Origin: Diadophis punctatus similis
Taxonomy: Eukaryota; Chordata; Lepidosauria; Squamata; Dipsadidae
NCBI GenBank assembly: GCA_023053685.1
Contig: JALIGW010000028.1
Span: 8,149,782 to 8,213,781 of the forward strand
Direction: 5' to 3'
Length of the DNA: 64,000 bases
Numbering within the stretch: the first letter of the stretch is position 1; each line of letters begins with the position of its first letter. A program made the position numbers and the translations under genes. Below, in pieces: positions 35,239 through 47,822 of the stretch. The notes beneath the pieces are model-generated. The model was given only the letters and a program-made list of their open reading frames with translations. It had not been told where the DNA came from and did no database searches.

Positions 35239-36747
35239 CATTTTTATCACCTACATACAAAATTTGTTTTTAAAACTTGGGGAAAGCATTCAAACATACC
35301 AACCCAATATCAAACTGAATACAATATACAAATATATACTATATACAATATACAAAGTACAATATATTTCCAGAGTTGACAACAAAGTTTTTTCCAATGA
35401 TAGTGGTGATGGATCAATGTCCTTCAGACAGGAAGGAATTTATTTTAATGGATGAAAAATCAAATGTCTTTTCTTCTGCTCCTCCATATTTCTTGGCCAG
35501 TTTTGGAGGACAACTATCTCTGTAGCAACTATTTCCTCAGAATTCCCACGGGGCCTTTAAGCAAAAGAGGTTGCCTGTTACAGTCCTGCTGACATTTTAT
35601 GTTTATTTCCACAAGCTGAGATCAGACATTGTAATAAACCATAGTTATAGTTTTTAAATCAGTGGTTGAGTTAAGGGTGAAAAAAAACCACCATAACCCA
35701 TCTCCTATTTCTATTCATCCACATGGGAAAAAAGAAGAAAAATATGCTAAAAAAGCTGATGAGAATGCTCAGGCACAATTGTTTTTTTGGGGTGTGTGGG
35801 TAAAAGAGTGTTAGCATTGTCTGAAAACAAGCAGTTAACCTTGCCCTTAAAAATGTCTACATAAAATTCTGACAGCTCAAGAAGACACTGCCTAAAAACA
35901 TCCTGAGAGGCTTAGGTCAAGTGAAGAACATGATGGTATTTTATACCATCTTGAATAATTTCTTGGCTCAAAAACAGAGCATAAAAATGTTTATGTTAAG
36001 GAAAAAATGTGCACAAAAAAACCCAGTGCAGATTTCTTTACAGAAAATAACATGGAACTTTGACAGAAGAAATGAATGAGTGAATACAAAAGATGCAGAC
36101 AAGAGAGCAGATGTAAACTTGTAAATGTTGCCCCCTCAATAGTGTTTCCTCAGGCAATGTGATGACCTTCCCTGCCAACCCACCCTTTTCACAGTTCATT
36201 TCTTTCTTATGTTTCCTTAATTGTCCCTCAGAGGTTCTGACCTGGAATGGTTTTCTTGATCTGTAGATGTTCAGCACTGCTCTTTTTTGAAGTATTATAT
36301 CAAAATCAGGAAAGCAAGGTTGTCTGAATCAAACAAATGGTGTGATTTGTTTAGCAATCAGAGGCACTTGGCCAATTCTCTGAGTACATTTGTTATGTCA
36401 CACTTTTAACAATAATGTAATGTCATTATTTGAAAGCTCTGAAAGTTGCTCATGTTCCTAAAAAGTATTTATTTATTTCTAAAGTCTGTTAGCTACCCCA
36501 TAAGAGCAGCTCTCAGGCAATGTATGATAAAATTGCTTAAAAATAAATTTTCATTAATGAAACAATTACTTTAAGAAAAATGTCAAAACAACAGAGGAAA
36601 GTGTCTGTCATTTGCCCCTAGATCTGGTTTAAACATGGTTATGATTCTCATGGTTAACTATTATTTTTAAGTTGTTTTCTGCCATGTCACTCAAGTGAAT
36701 CTAAGCAATGTGCAAAAACAATGTAACAATAACACTTCAAACAGTGA

Positions 36748-36750
<3 letters not shown>
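35239..36750. other. No recognisable feature
   Basis: AT-rich. The minus frame at 36038-36277 is open but lacks an adjacent polypyrimidine acceptor and any recognised motif. Confidence 0.35.

Positions 36751-36795
<45 letters not shown>
36751..36795. repeat. CA microsatellite
   Basis: (CA)n directly abutting the end of the Tc1 element. Confidence 0.95.
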
Positions 36796-36798
<3 letters not shown>

Positions 36799-38035
36799 GT
36801 GTCACAGAAGTGAGTACACCCCCTCACATTTTGTAAATATTTAAGTATATCTTTTCATGTAACAACACTGAAGAAATGACACTTAGCTACAATGTAAAGT
36901 ATTGAGTTTACAGCTTGTACAACAGTGTAAATGTGCTGTCCCCTCAAAATAACGCAACACACAGCCATTAATGTCTAAACTGCTGGCAACAAAAGTGAGT
37001 TCAGCCCTAAATGTCCAAATAGGGCCCAAAGTTTCAATATTTTGTGTGGTCACCATTATTTTCCAGCACTGCCTTAACCCTCTTGGGCATAGAGTGCACC
37101 AGAGCTTCACAGGTTGCCACTGGAGTCCTCTTCCACTCCTCCATGACGACGTCACGGAGCTGGTGGCTGTTAGAGAGTCTTGCGCACTCCACCTTCCATT
37201 TCCGGATGCCCCACAGATGCTCAATAGGGTTTAGGTCTGTAGACATGCTTGGCCAGTCCATCACCTTTACCCTCAGCTTCTTTAGCAAGGCAGTGATCGT
37301 TTTGGAGGTTTGTTTGGGGTCATTATCATGTTGGAATACTGCCCTGCAGCCCAGTCTCTGAAGAGAGGGGATCATGCTCTGCTTCAGTATGTCACAGTAC
37401 ATGTTGGCATTCATGGTTCCCCCAATGTACTGTAGCTCCCCAGTGCTGGCAGCACTCATGCAGCCCCAGACCATGACATTCCCATCACCATGCTTGACTG
37501 TAGGCAAGACACACTTGTCTTTGTACTCCTCACCTGGTTGCCGCCACACACGCTCGACACCATCTGAACCAACTAAGTTTATCTTGGTCTCATCGGACCA
37601 CAGGACATGGTTCCAGAAATCCATGTCCTTAGTCTGCTTGAATGCAGCAAACCGTTTGCGGGATTTCTTGTACATCATCTTTAGAAGAGGCTTCCTTCTG
37701 GGATGACAGCCCTGCAGACCAATTTGATGCAGCATGCGGTGTATGGTCTGAGCACTGACAGGCTGACCACCCCACCCATTCAACCTCTGCAGCAATGCTG
37801 GCAGCACTCATATGTCTATTTCCCAAAGCCAACCTCTGGATATGACGCTGAGCATGGGCACTCAACTTCTTTGGTTGACCATGGCGAGGGCTGTTCTGAG
37901 TGGAACCTGTCCTGTTAAACCACTGTATGGTCTTGGCCACCGTGCTACAGCTAAGTTTCAGGGTCTTGGCAATCTTCTTGTAGCCTAGCCAACTTTATGT
38001 AGAGCAACAATTCTTTTTTTCAGATCCTGTGAGCC
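36795..38035 (-). mobile_element. Tc1/mariner element, one end missing
   Basis: The plus-strand left end is a Tc1-type terminal repeat ('cagtgtgtcacagaagtgag', 'tacaccccctcacatttt'), with an internal part ('aaaagtgagttcagcccta') before the transposase, which lies on minus. Sequence stops near 38035 inside the N-terminal coding region, so the 5' end of the gene and the second terminal repeat are absent. The family is one of the widely spread vertebrate Tc1 lineages. Confidence 0.9.
37034..37940 (-). pseudogene. Tc1 transposase, frameshifted and N-truncated
   Basis: An upstream frame (37629-37940) encodes part of the DNA-binding domain ('AKTIQWFNRTGSTQNSPRHG', 'QPKKLSAHAQRHIQRLALGN'). A single indel near 37775-37790 shifts to the 257-codon frame 37034-37807, which holds the catalytic domain. 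There WSDE (D72), FQHDNDPK (D161) and NPIEHLW (E196) form the DD34E triad with 34 residues between the last two. The C-terminus is complete ('MPKRVKAVLENNGDHTKY'). The enzyme cuts and pastes at TA sites; this copy cannot make it because the start and frame are lost. Confidence 0.92.
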
Positions 38036-38082
38036 ATATGCAACTTTATCAGTTATTACAATCATACTGAACTGTACACAGA

Positions 38083-38265
38083 GAGAGCCAGTTTGGTCTA
38101 GTGGTTAAGCTAGGCTAGAAACCAGGAGACTGTGAGTTCTGGTCCTGCCTTAGGCATTAAATCTGGCTGGGTGACCTTGGGCCAGTCATTGTCTCTCAGT
38201 CCAAAATGTCAGGCTTGGGCAACAAGCTGGTCAGTCCATTCATGTCACAACTAATGAATCAATAT
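38083..38265 (+). mobile_element. tRNA-derived SINE with MIR-like core (plus)
   Basis: The head 'gagagccagtttggtctagt' 'ggttaagc' has an A-box-like 'tggtctagtgg' and B-box-like 'gagttctggtcctg'. The core 'gggtgaccttgggccagtca' resembles MIR/CORE SINEs. The 3' tail is lost or degraded. Confidence 0.72.
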
Positions 38266-38329
38266 TTGGTGGATTGAAAAAAAAAGGGGGTCCTTCAATT
38301 GTGGGGAAATGATAGGAAGGGGAAAAAAT

Positions 38330-38480
38330 GGAATTGTACCCAGAACCTATTGGCAACCACTGCAGTTCCCATAATTTTGATCTGATGTTACAATATTGGG
38401 GTGTTCCCTTTAAGACACAGGCAATTGCATGTTGTACAAGCTAATGCTTCTGAGTAACCTTCAGGGGCTATTTCATTTAG
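38330..38480 (-). mobile_element. Degraded L2-type LINE fragment (minus)
   Basis: 'acccagaacctattggcaac' and 'ggtgttccctttaagacaca' parallel 'gatgggcaaccaatgcagc' in the better L2 copy at 9.8 kb. Very degraded. Confidence 0.4.
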
Positions 38481-39996
38481 TGTGAGTTACAGTAAACCAA
38501 ATAAGAAGCCAGAAGGAATAAATAGTTGTGCCTCTTGTTCTAGGAATAAGCTTAATTGGTGCATGAGTCAAGGCAGGGCACTAGACCTGTATTCCAAAAT
38601 ACTGACACTAGACTGCCTGAGTTACAGGAGAGTTTTCTCATGTTTCAATTTGCCAATTGTTAGCTTAACAACTTGAAAGGTAGCTAAACCCACAGTTTTA
38701 AGCATCCATCTACAGTTGACCAACCCAGCTCTACCCCATGTTAAGGGCAACAGTTGGGGGCTGGCTGATGATGCTAAGGAATGTGGGGGGGGGGGCAGAA
38801 CTATGCAATCCACCAATCACTTCCTTTAACTTATCCTGCCTGAAAGTAGTTAGGCCAGCACTATTCATTGGCCTCATTATGACAGAACAAATACTTGCAG
38901 TGGGGATAGTATCACATACCCTGCATAGTATGTTTTGTCAGCTTCAGGAGTATTGGATAGCACGTTGATATAACAATTAAAGAGAGAAACTGGTTAAAAG
39001 GCCATGATGTAGCAGAAGTACAGAAAATGAAAATTAAGAGCATTTTGATCTATCTCAACTTGAGTAAGTACAGGGGAAGTCTAAGAAGGGAGATAGCTGG
39101 CATTGACCAGAGGCCTTTGAGTAAGTGGAGATTTGTGCCCATGAAATATCAACAATTTCACCACCTGGGTTTTTCAACCTTTTATATTTTTCACTTTTCA
39201 GTTTAATGTCATTTCTTCCAGATAAAAGTCAGAAACAGCTTTATTCTGAGGCAACGTTATCTAATTCCCTGCATGCTAGAAACATTGGGCCTGTGGCTTT
39301 GAAGAGACCCTTACCCAACCCGGAGTTATCATCGCAACCTCTCTTTGATCTCAGAACAATTGAGGTGCTACATGAAAACAGATGGATTTACAAGCAGAAG
39401 CAAAGATAGTTCCACAAAACTCAAGCAGTGCAGCTTTGCCTTATCTTTCTCTTCATGGTTATTTTTTTTTCATTTCATAAAATTGTACCAATGAAAATTT
39501 GCTTCTCATGTTCAGTGCCATCTAGGAGTTCTCTTAAAGTTGCAAAGGGGAGCTGGGATGGATAGACTATGCTTGTTAATGGAAGTAAAACAATTGCCTT
39601 ATCTCTAAGAAAACTTACTCCCTTACCTGATATTGCTGACCCTGGCCTAACTCAAACATGCAGAGTATATGCTTAGGAGAGAAGAGATAATGTTTCAGGA
39701 GCAATTAACAGGAGCAGCAGGCACTAGCTAGAGATACTGATTCTCATGTCCACAGCACTTTAAAAGGATGCATAGAAATATAGTATACTGTGAAATAAAA
39801 AGACCCATCACTTATGGGAAAACCTACATCAACTTTTGGTCATTCCCCCAGTGTTCTTACAATACCATCTGGAAAGCAGCAACTGTTCGATATAAAATAC
39901 AATATTGAATATAATACATTGCTGCTGTACTTGTAACTAGAATTAAACATTTCTTCTATCCCAATGCCTTGGGCCGAAAAGTAATGTACAGTTCTT
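38481..39996. other. No recognisable feature
   Basis: No gene or repeat supported. Confidence 0.35.
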
Positions 39997-40320
39997 GAGG
40001 TTTTATTTATTTATTTTATTTATTTATTTTGTCAAGTATGTATTGGTAATATACATAGATATAACATTGTTTATATACATAAGATGGGTACTGATAAGAG
40101 GGAACATTAGGACAGGGACGATAGGCACGCTGGTGCACTTATGCACGCCCCTTACTGACCTCTTAGGAATCGGGTGAGGTCAACAGTGGACAGTCTAAGG
40201 GTAAAGTTTTGGGGGTTTGGTGATGAAACCACAGAGTCAGGTAGTGAGTTCCAGGCATTTACCACTCTGTTGCTAAAGTCGTATTTTCTACAATCAAGGT
40301 TCAGGGGTTGTTTGGAAGAG
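39997..40320 (-). mobile_element. CR1-superfamily LINE 3' end (minus), type at 55.8 kb
   Basis: The minus strand encodes 'NLDCRKYDFSNRVVNAWNSL' and 'PDSVVSSPNPQNFTLRLSTV' up to a stop near 40152, then a 3' UTR ending in a (TTTA)n tail on plus at 40000-40030. The FSNRVVNAWNSLP pattern is a LINE ORF2 C-terminus. Coding upstream is lost. Confidence 0.8.
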
Positions 40321-40639
40321 TAAAACAGCTGCAAGCAAACAACTAAAACAAATGCAAAAGTCTTTGGAGCACATATTTCTTTTTTAGTTTTAGAATTCTC
40401 TCTTCTTTCTTCCCATCTCTCCCCAAAGTACAGAATGAATGTAAACGGAGTCAACCATCAGCAAATGCAGTTTGAATTTGCAGCATCTTGGCTTTTGATA
40501 GCAAAGCTCATGCTACTTGTTACTTTTTTCCCCTTTTGCATGTTTGAATCTGTTCCATTTTTAATTGTCTCTGTATCTCCCTTTCTGAAACAAAATCTGA
40601 CTGTTCGGCATTTAATATACTAAAAAAGACTCACTCTTA

Positions 40640-41145
40640 GTAGCCCCCACCTTTGTCAATGTGCCATCAAGGAATGGCCCAGCTCACTCATCCCCCTCCT
40701 TTGTTAATAGCCTGGACCAGTCTATTCTACATAACAAAGATCTACCTCCTTCAGACAGAGCCATATTAGGAATTGTCCAAAGCCCTTCCATTACACCACC
40801 ACCCAGCAAGGCTCAGCCAAACTTGAACTCAAAAACACAGCCTACAGAGTTACCCCTGCATAGCCCCATGGGAGTCTGACCACCAATCGGAGTGCATTTC
40901 TTATACAGGAACAGGAAACTATGGGGCGGGGCCCAAGAGAGGGCATAAAACCAAGGGACTCAGCATCTTTTCCTTCCTTTTTCTCTTCACCCAACATCTG
41001 GAAGCATGTGATCCACCTTTCCTGTTCAGGAGCTCAAGCCATGTGCTCCTGTCCACCATTAAACCTTCTTTCCAAGGAACTTCCATGAATCCAGTGTCTT
41101 TTTCCCCACTTAGAACTGAACCCAGAAGGATATTCCTCACAACAC
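40640..41145 (+). mobile_element. Solo LTR, copy 1
   Basis: It matches the split LTR at 49.9-52.7 kb over most of its length ('catgggagtctg', 'ggaacaggaaact', 'gcccaagagagggcataaaa' as TATA region, 'gtccaccattaaacc' as ATTAAA signal, 'cacttagaactgaacccaga'). The boundaries are approximate because the 5' ends diverge. No internal retroviral genes flank it. Confidence 0.6.
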
Positions 41146-41789
41146 TAAGAATTAGGTACATTGCAGAATCAATTGCCTATGCAAGAAACTTTACTCCCTA
41201 TTATTTTTCATTATCAAATGAATAAATATTTTCCCTAAACAATTTAAGAGGTACCATGAAGCCCCCCCCTTAGCCATCCTGCCTTGATTTGCTTTTCTAG
41301 AGTAAGAAAATGCTTCTCAAAACTTTGTTCAACCATAAATGAAACTGTTAATACAATGTGATGCTAGCATCTCTTTTCTATTAATTTTGTTCTCTTAGTA
41401 TGATGGTAGAACAATTTTCCTGCGTTTCCTGATGCTTTCCAAATGAGTTTGGACTACAATACTCAGAGTTCCCAGTGAACCATTGGCAATTTCTGGAGGG
41501 CATAAGGTTTAACACAGAGGATTTAACTATGGGAAAGTTGTCATTTACAGGTGCTGTCCACAAAGTATGCTTCTTTGATATCATTTCAAATCCATCAGAC
41601 TTTGTGATCTGGTTTATCACCATTCTTCATTAACATTCTCCATAATTTTTTTTATCGCAATTGTCACCATGCCCTCTGTTTTTACATAAGAACTTCTATT
41701 AGAGTATCACGCTGGAGGTGGTTGATGGAACAATAGAAGATCCCATCCTTCCCCCCCACCCCCGCATCCTGCTCCCTCTCTCCGCATCT

Positions 41790-41905
41790 TTAATTATAAT
41801 TTGTGTTTTTGTTTGTTAGAATTATCTATTTTTCATCATTTTATTATTTTTAATTTGTAAGCCCCCCAGAGTCTCTGGTGGAAAGATGGGCAGCAAATAA
41901 ATATA
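41790..41905 (+). mobile_element. L2-type LINE or SINE 3' tail (plus)
   Basis: 'gtaagccccccagagtctct', 'ggtggaaagatgggcagc' and 'aaataaatataaac' fit a reptile L2-type 3' end with its A-rich tail; an (AAAC)n run follows at 41905-41922. Confidence 0.5.
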
Positions 41906-41924
41906 AACAAACAAACAAACAAAT

Positions 41925-43602
41925 AATCTCATTTCTTTTTTAAAGCAGTTTGTTAGGTTAACTAATGACAAACTGCGTTCTATAATTTAGGATGATCTTT
42001 ATCATTACAAAGACATCTCAAGTGGACTAAACACAGGGAAACATAATTATATCCTCTCTCTAGGAGAGACTGAGATTCAGTTGGAAGGTGGACTCTTAAG
42101 ATTCGGGAGCTCCAGTTGTGTCCATAGGATATGTACTGTACATAAGGTAAAATCGAATTAATGGAAACAAAAATAAACTGGACTCTTTTCCTATCTAACA
42201 GATATTTCATACAGAATATTTGTGGCTATTTCACAACTGGAACCTAGAGAAAGACTATTAAGTATCTTGAAATGTGACCAATGGAAAATTACCTCAAAGT
42301 CTACCAAGCGTCTATTTCTCTTCCTTTACTATTTGTTCCTTTTCATAGATATCTGAGAGCTCATTCACACAAGACGTCTGCAGAAGCAAAACCTTAATGC
42401 ACATACGAAGATATTCACCCTGAACATGCGACCGCTTGCAGAAGACATTTGTCATTTGAGCAATGTCAAGGTGGAGCTTAATCAGTGCACTCACTTGGCA
42501 AGCACTTCAGTTTTCTAACGCTTAGCTAGCCTATTATCGACATCAGAGCAGTCAGTCATTTTAGTTTTCAAAGGGACAAACATTATATGAAAACTAGGCC
42601 TACACAGTCACACAGCCATCAAGTCATGGAACTTGCCATCAGATCAGTAGGTATCTGGTTCATGCAACTTTGTTTAGACAAAGTCTGCCCTGCATGGATC
42701 ATTCCTGGAGGCCTCATTCCTGACTTCCCACACACAAACACATACTAAAAACATAATCTCAATCTAAATAATAACATACTGTATATAAAATACCTGTATA
42801 ATGCATATTTGGTAACTGCAACAACAACCAAGCCTGTATCTGTATGATATACAAAATCTCTACCCTAATATCACGGTTACAGAGAATTTCAATTATGTAT
42901 ATATAATAACTGCACCATAAACTTACATATACTGTGTAAATAAAATTCTGTGCCAATGTAACCCAAATTCCTGAGTAACAAAAGCTATATCCTGCAATCT
43001 AAACAAATCTTGAAAATATGCACAGATTTGTTTGCTTTGAATATTTGTTTTTCCTCAAATGTTTCATCTCAGGACAAAGAACTATGCAAGGTTTTGAAGT
43101 TGCTCTTTCACTGCTGAAAATCCTATCTAATCTTCTCAACTCTGGTTTCAAAATAATTAGAATCAGAATCAGAATCTGGACTCTTGTGAATGTTTCTTGT
43201 CCGTAGATTATCTTATTCAGAAAGAAATACTCTAATAATGATGCCTGCTTTTTTCACCCATGTACACAAACTGGTTCTGCTATATGCACATGTACAGAGT
43301 CGTATAATTTATAGAGTTGCTCCTGTTCTTTATTCAGTACAGAAATAAATAGAAAGCAATGCTTATAACAACCATTAATATGGTATATGGTATTTACTTT
43401 TCAATGGCAAGTATTACTTGTGGTAATTTGATGAATATAGAAGCACAGGTCTGAGTTTTTACACTTTTACAGTTATGTTAAAACTAAAGGTGTGTGCCAT
43501 TTTTAAAATCCTCATTTTTACTGTGTTTAGTAAGTAAATAAAGGCAAGAAATTTAATTAGATATCTCTTCTTATAAGCATAAATCCACAGACACTCTGAT
43601 TG
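41925..43602. other. No recognisable feature
   Basis: AT-rich; nothing supported. Confidence 0.35.
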
Positions 43603-43610
43603 ATCTACAG

Positions 43611-43738
43611 CGGGGATGTCAAACTCGCGACGACACATTGTTGTCATGTTACGTATCACAACTTTTTTCCCCTTCGCTAAACCGGGGTGGGGGTGGCGTG
43701 ACGCATCTGGCCCACAGGCCGTGAGTTTGACACCCCTG
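43611..43738. mobile_element. hAT MITE, CAGGGGTGTCAAACTC family
   Basis: Left end 'cggggatgtcaaactcgcg', right end 'gtgagtttgacacccctg'; exact 8-bp duplication atctacag at 43603-43610 and 43739-43746. It is 128 bp and a different family from the GGTGGG copies. Confidence 0.88.
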
Positions 43739-43889
43739 ATCTACAGTATAGTAATCCATCCCCCAATTCTCAAATGTCTAAACTATGGGGTAATACTCAT
43801 AGGTTCCTCTTATATGGGAAAAACTGGGGGTTCGCCCTGGTATGCATTTTAAGTTTGAAGTTTAGTGACAAGGACACAATGGCCTATAG

Positions 43890-44002
43890 CAGTGTTTCTC
43901 AACCTCGGCCACTTGAAGATGCATGGACTTTAACTCCCAGAATATGAAATTCTGGGAGTTGAAGTCCATGCATCTTCAAGTGGCCGAGGTTGAAAAACAT
44001 TG
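43890..44002. mobile_element. Palindromic hAT-like MITE, copy 2
   Basis: Arms 'cagtgtttctcaacctcggc' plus 'cacttgaagatgcatggact' and their complement, with a loop around 'ccagaatatgaaattctgg'. The arms pair almost perfectly over about 50 bp. Flanks show no convincing 8-bp duplication. Confidence 0.72.
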
Positions 44003-44843
44003 ATACAACCGCTATCATTGTAAAAGTTTATTTTGTGGATGTTAAGGGATAACTGCCTATGTTACAAAGACAAAATGTACCAGTGAAAAACAGAGGGATC
44101 CCATTTCTAAACAGCAACAATATTCATCTTGACCTTTTCTAAATTCTATTTTATAATTTCTTTTGTGCTTTGGAGCTGGATCACAGGGTCCTTACGTAAC
44201 TTGTCATGTGCTATTTATAAGGCCTTCCTGTGTTTTTTTTTAAAAATGTAATGTGACATCATTCCCATCTTTTTCTTTTGTGATATTTTGTTTTTTGCAG
44301 GCGTATTTGATTTCCTTTTCCCCACCAAAGCTCTAAACCACTATTGCTTTAGTATACGTTGATAACAACAAGAAGGACAAAAGAGCCACCAGGTTCAGGC
44401 TGATTTTTGCCTAAGATATTTTTATCACTATAAAAGTATACAAAAAAAAATCAATGGATGTTTCTTGGCAATAGAAGTGGTTTTGCCAATGCCATCTTCA
44501 GTAATGTTTTATCAGTTGCCCAGTCTAGCCTATGGCCTGGAATTCGTAGGGGACAGTCAAGTCCTAGCCAGATGCAACCCTGTTTATAAACTTTCTATAT
44601 TCATACAACACCAGCCAAGTGCTGGTGCCACCTGCTGAATGACACCAAGTATGAAAGAAAGCTGAATTCTGTGATTAAGGCAAATTAATGCAACTACATA
44701 CCTTCTTATGATCCTTAAATATTTACAGGAGAGGGTGTTTTTTCTAAAGTCTGTCTTTGCTATTTTTCTGTTCATATTCTTTGTGGGAAACCCTGCTTAA
44801 TTTTTGTTTCAGTGACTTTACTATCTGTTTAATTCCTCAAAAT

Positions 44844-44873
44844 TACACACACACACACATACACACACACACA
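44844..44873. repeat. CA microsatellite
   Basis: (AC)n interrupted once by AT. Confidence 0.9.
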
Positions 44874-45029
44874 CTTTTACAGGTTCTCTAGGTTAAATCA
44901 CCATGTGATTGCTTAGATACATTTGATTTATTGCATTGATGTTAGCTACAGGTTTATGTGTTAAGACCAAGTTTTTTTCTGATATATTTTTAACCTCTAG
45001 CATGAATATCCTGATGGCATTCATAAATG

Positions 45030-45090
45030 CTAGGAAGGGAGGGAAGGAGGGAGGGGAGGGAGGAAAGGGAGGGAGGGAGGAAGGAAGGGT
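45030..45090. repeat. GGA-rich purine tract
   Basis: Repeats of GGGA/GGAA; open frames here are artefacts. Confidence 0.9.
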
Positions 45091-46872
45091 TTGTTCTGAC
45101 ATTTGTAATATAGGGAGATTCAACATTTTTAAAAAGTATAATAGTTACAAACATTCTCCTTTTTCCACTTTTTTTTAAATTCAAACGTTTGTTTAACAGT
45201 AAAGGACAATTCAAACTGAAAAAAGAATAAAAAGAATAAACTGTGCAAGAAAAGAAATAATAGAAAAAGAAAAACACCTAAAAAAATTGATCTCCAACCC
45301 TCATCACAAGTATAAACAATGTCACTATGTAACAGAATGTGTGAATGACTTTGGGGGATAAGGGAAATAAATCCTGCCTAGGAAACAATCAGGCAAGCTA
45401 GGGAAAAAACCCAAATGACTTAACAGCCAGAGAAAGCAGCTTAGGAAAGAGTAATTGATCAGAGGGTTAAAAGTGACAGTGGGAAGTTTGTGTCTTCAGA
45501 CTTGCAAGATTCTGTTAATGTAGCCTTACAGATGTAGATAAGAAATCTACAGATATAAATTTGGCTCATCTAGTTGTATCTTCTGTCTGGTTTACCTGGG
45601 AGGACTGACACACCACCTCACACTTCTTCTTAATTGGAAGATATAAAACTCTTCACCCCCGCAACTCAACACTTAACTATAGGCAAATCTAATACATAAT
45701 GTTCTCCAGATGATAGCAAAAAGTCTAGAGTCCTAAAATAATACTAACAACATTCCACATCTCAACTCCTAACTGTAAGCAAATCTACAATTAAAAGGCA
45801 AAAATGGTCCTAGTATCCTAGTATGAATAAAGGATGAAATTTAACATAGCAATGTGGGACAATTTTTCCTCTACAGAAAACAAGCTCATAAAAATCCCTT
45901 ACCTTAAGTGAAAGGACAATCACAAACAACACCAATTTAAATGCTATCCAATTAGTATACATATAGTAACTGTAGGGGAAAAGTCTTAAACACCATGTTA
46001 ACTGTAAGCAAATCCAATACACAACTTTTTTCTATTCTAGAGGTCAGCACATCCAAAGAGAACTACCCAGAACAACAATTTTTCCATTTTAACTCTGATC
46101 AAATAAACTGACTTTGTGTTCCTTTTTATGCATAACAATCTTTCTCTTTAATCCATTCAGATGATTATGATTCTTGCTTGAATTTCTTCAAAACTTTAAA
46201 AAGTTTCCTTTCCAAGAAGAAATTATGCCAATTGCTCTCAGGGATTGTCATTTTTATGTCCTTCTTATTTTTTAAAGCCCCATCTGATTAATTTTTAATC
46301 TAATGACAAATTCTTGTTCATGTTGTTGTCAGATACACTTTGTTGCATATCTTGTTTTTCTGGGAACAGGCTGTTTCTAAGAAAATGCAACACAGCTGAC
46401 TATATTGATTCATTCCTCAAGAATGCCTCTGAAAATCATTAGAAGTTGCTTATCTTGCTATATCTTCGATATCTAAATAATTTATATCTCATGAAAATCC
46501 ATTTATTCTTTAAAATTATTTCCAAAGTCTTAATAGTCAAAACAAAATAGTCCCATACTTTCTGAGTTCTGAGCATGTTTAAAACTTTCTATGGCCAAAC
46601 CCTTGTCTTGCTTTTTCTTGTTTATTATAAATTCCTAAAGATACCATTTCATTTTCTTACATTAAGGATTGAAAGAAATACCCAGTGTTTCCAGCCTTGT
46701 CATTTTGAAGTTGTCTAACTTCTTTAAAGTAATTAATGGGTGGACTTAGTTGTCCTGTGGAAGACTCTGATTGTAGCTGGAGCAAGGTTGGCAAATTCCC
46801 TCATCTTCCGGTTCTTCCATCCTTTAAAGACTGCTGCCTTGCAGTCTCCTTGGAAGAAGCAATTGTTTGAGG
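45091..46872. other. No recognisable feature
   Basis: AT-rich unique-looking DNA with no supported gene. A weak repeated phrase 'aactgtaagcaaatctaat' recurs near 45678, 45773 and 46000, hinting at an old duplicated segment. Confidence 0.35.
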
Positions 46873-46997
46873 CAGGGGTCTCCAACCTTGGCAACTTTAA
46901 GACTTGTGGACTTCAACTCCCAGAATTCCTGGCTGGCTGAGGAACTCTGGGAGTTGAAGTCCACAAGTCTTAAAGTTGCCAAGGTTGGAGACCCCTG
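46873..46997. mobile_element. Palindromic hAT-like MITE, copy 3
   Basis: 'caggggtctccaaccttggc' and its complement 'gccaaggttggagacccctg' bound a 125-bp palindrome with 'gacttcaactcccagaattc' in the left arm. Flanks gtttgagg and gtttggag agree at 6 of 8 positions, compatible with a hAT duplication. Confidence 0.78.
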
Positions 46998-47749
46998 GTT
47001 TGGAGCACAACACTGGCAATCTCACATCTCTACTTTCCAGAGAGGGTTGAAGGAGCCAATCTATTCTTCAGTTCCTAGCCACAATTGCTCCATTTTACAT
47101 GGAGCTATCTTCAATCTGCCATTCTTTGTCAGAAGTCCTCTACTTTCAACTATAAAAGTGCTGAAGAGTATGAATTAGTACATACAATGCAGGTTTCCAA
47201 ATTTTGCTTGACGGATTTTGCAAATAGAGAGGGAAAGACAGTACTAAATTCTTCCTCTGGTTTTTTTTTCCATATTCTAATTATTCCTTCATTTCCTCCT
47301 GATTTTATTGTTTCAGAAGACTTCCTCTCAGAGATCCAAGCCTAGTTTTTTTTTCCCATCATATAAACAAGAAACTGGCTTCAATACTTGGTTTTCTAAA
47401 TGAAAGTTTACACCCAAGAGTACAATCTGTAATGTCTGTGTAGCAGCTTTCATTCCTGCCAAGTCTAAAACAATTAGTTTTAAAAAAGATCATTCATTTC
47501 CTCACTGGGTGCTCCTTTCTGCTTTCCACATTTAGCATATTAATATTTTAAAAAGACAAAACGAAGCCTGGGAAAATTGCAAGGAAATTGAAGATTCAGC
47601 ACTACTGACCCATGTTGGATGCATTTACACCAACTAGGCAGCCACATGCAGTTTAGAAAAGCACAGATTTCACAGGCAAACTTCTGTGGCCATTGAAAGG
47701 AAGAAAGAGCATCCTTAAGAGAAAGGTGGGGGGGAGTTTACAACCAACA

Positions 47750-47822
47750 AAGAAATAACCAAGCTCTGAAAGCACCAAGAACTCCACAGTTCAACCTTGA
47801 GTTATATATTTTATTCCATTGA
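47750..47822 (+). mobile_element. Penelope-like end fragment (plus)
   Basis: 'aaccaagctctgaaagcacc', 'aagaactccacagttcaacc' and 'ttgagttatatatttat' match the region 3' of the hammerhead-like core in the 33.8 and 57.0 kb copies. The core itself is missing. Confidence 0.55.

Noticed and set aside
36038..36277. Minus 79-codon frame as an exon
   Set aside because: The AG before it lacks a pyrimidine tract and the residues match no family I know.
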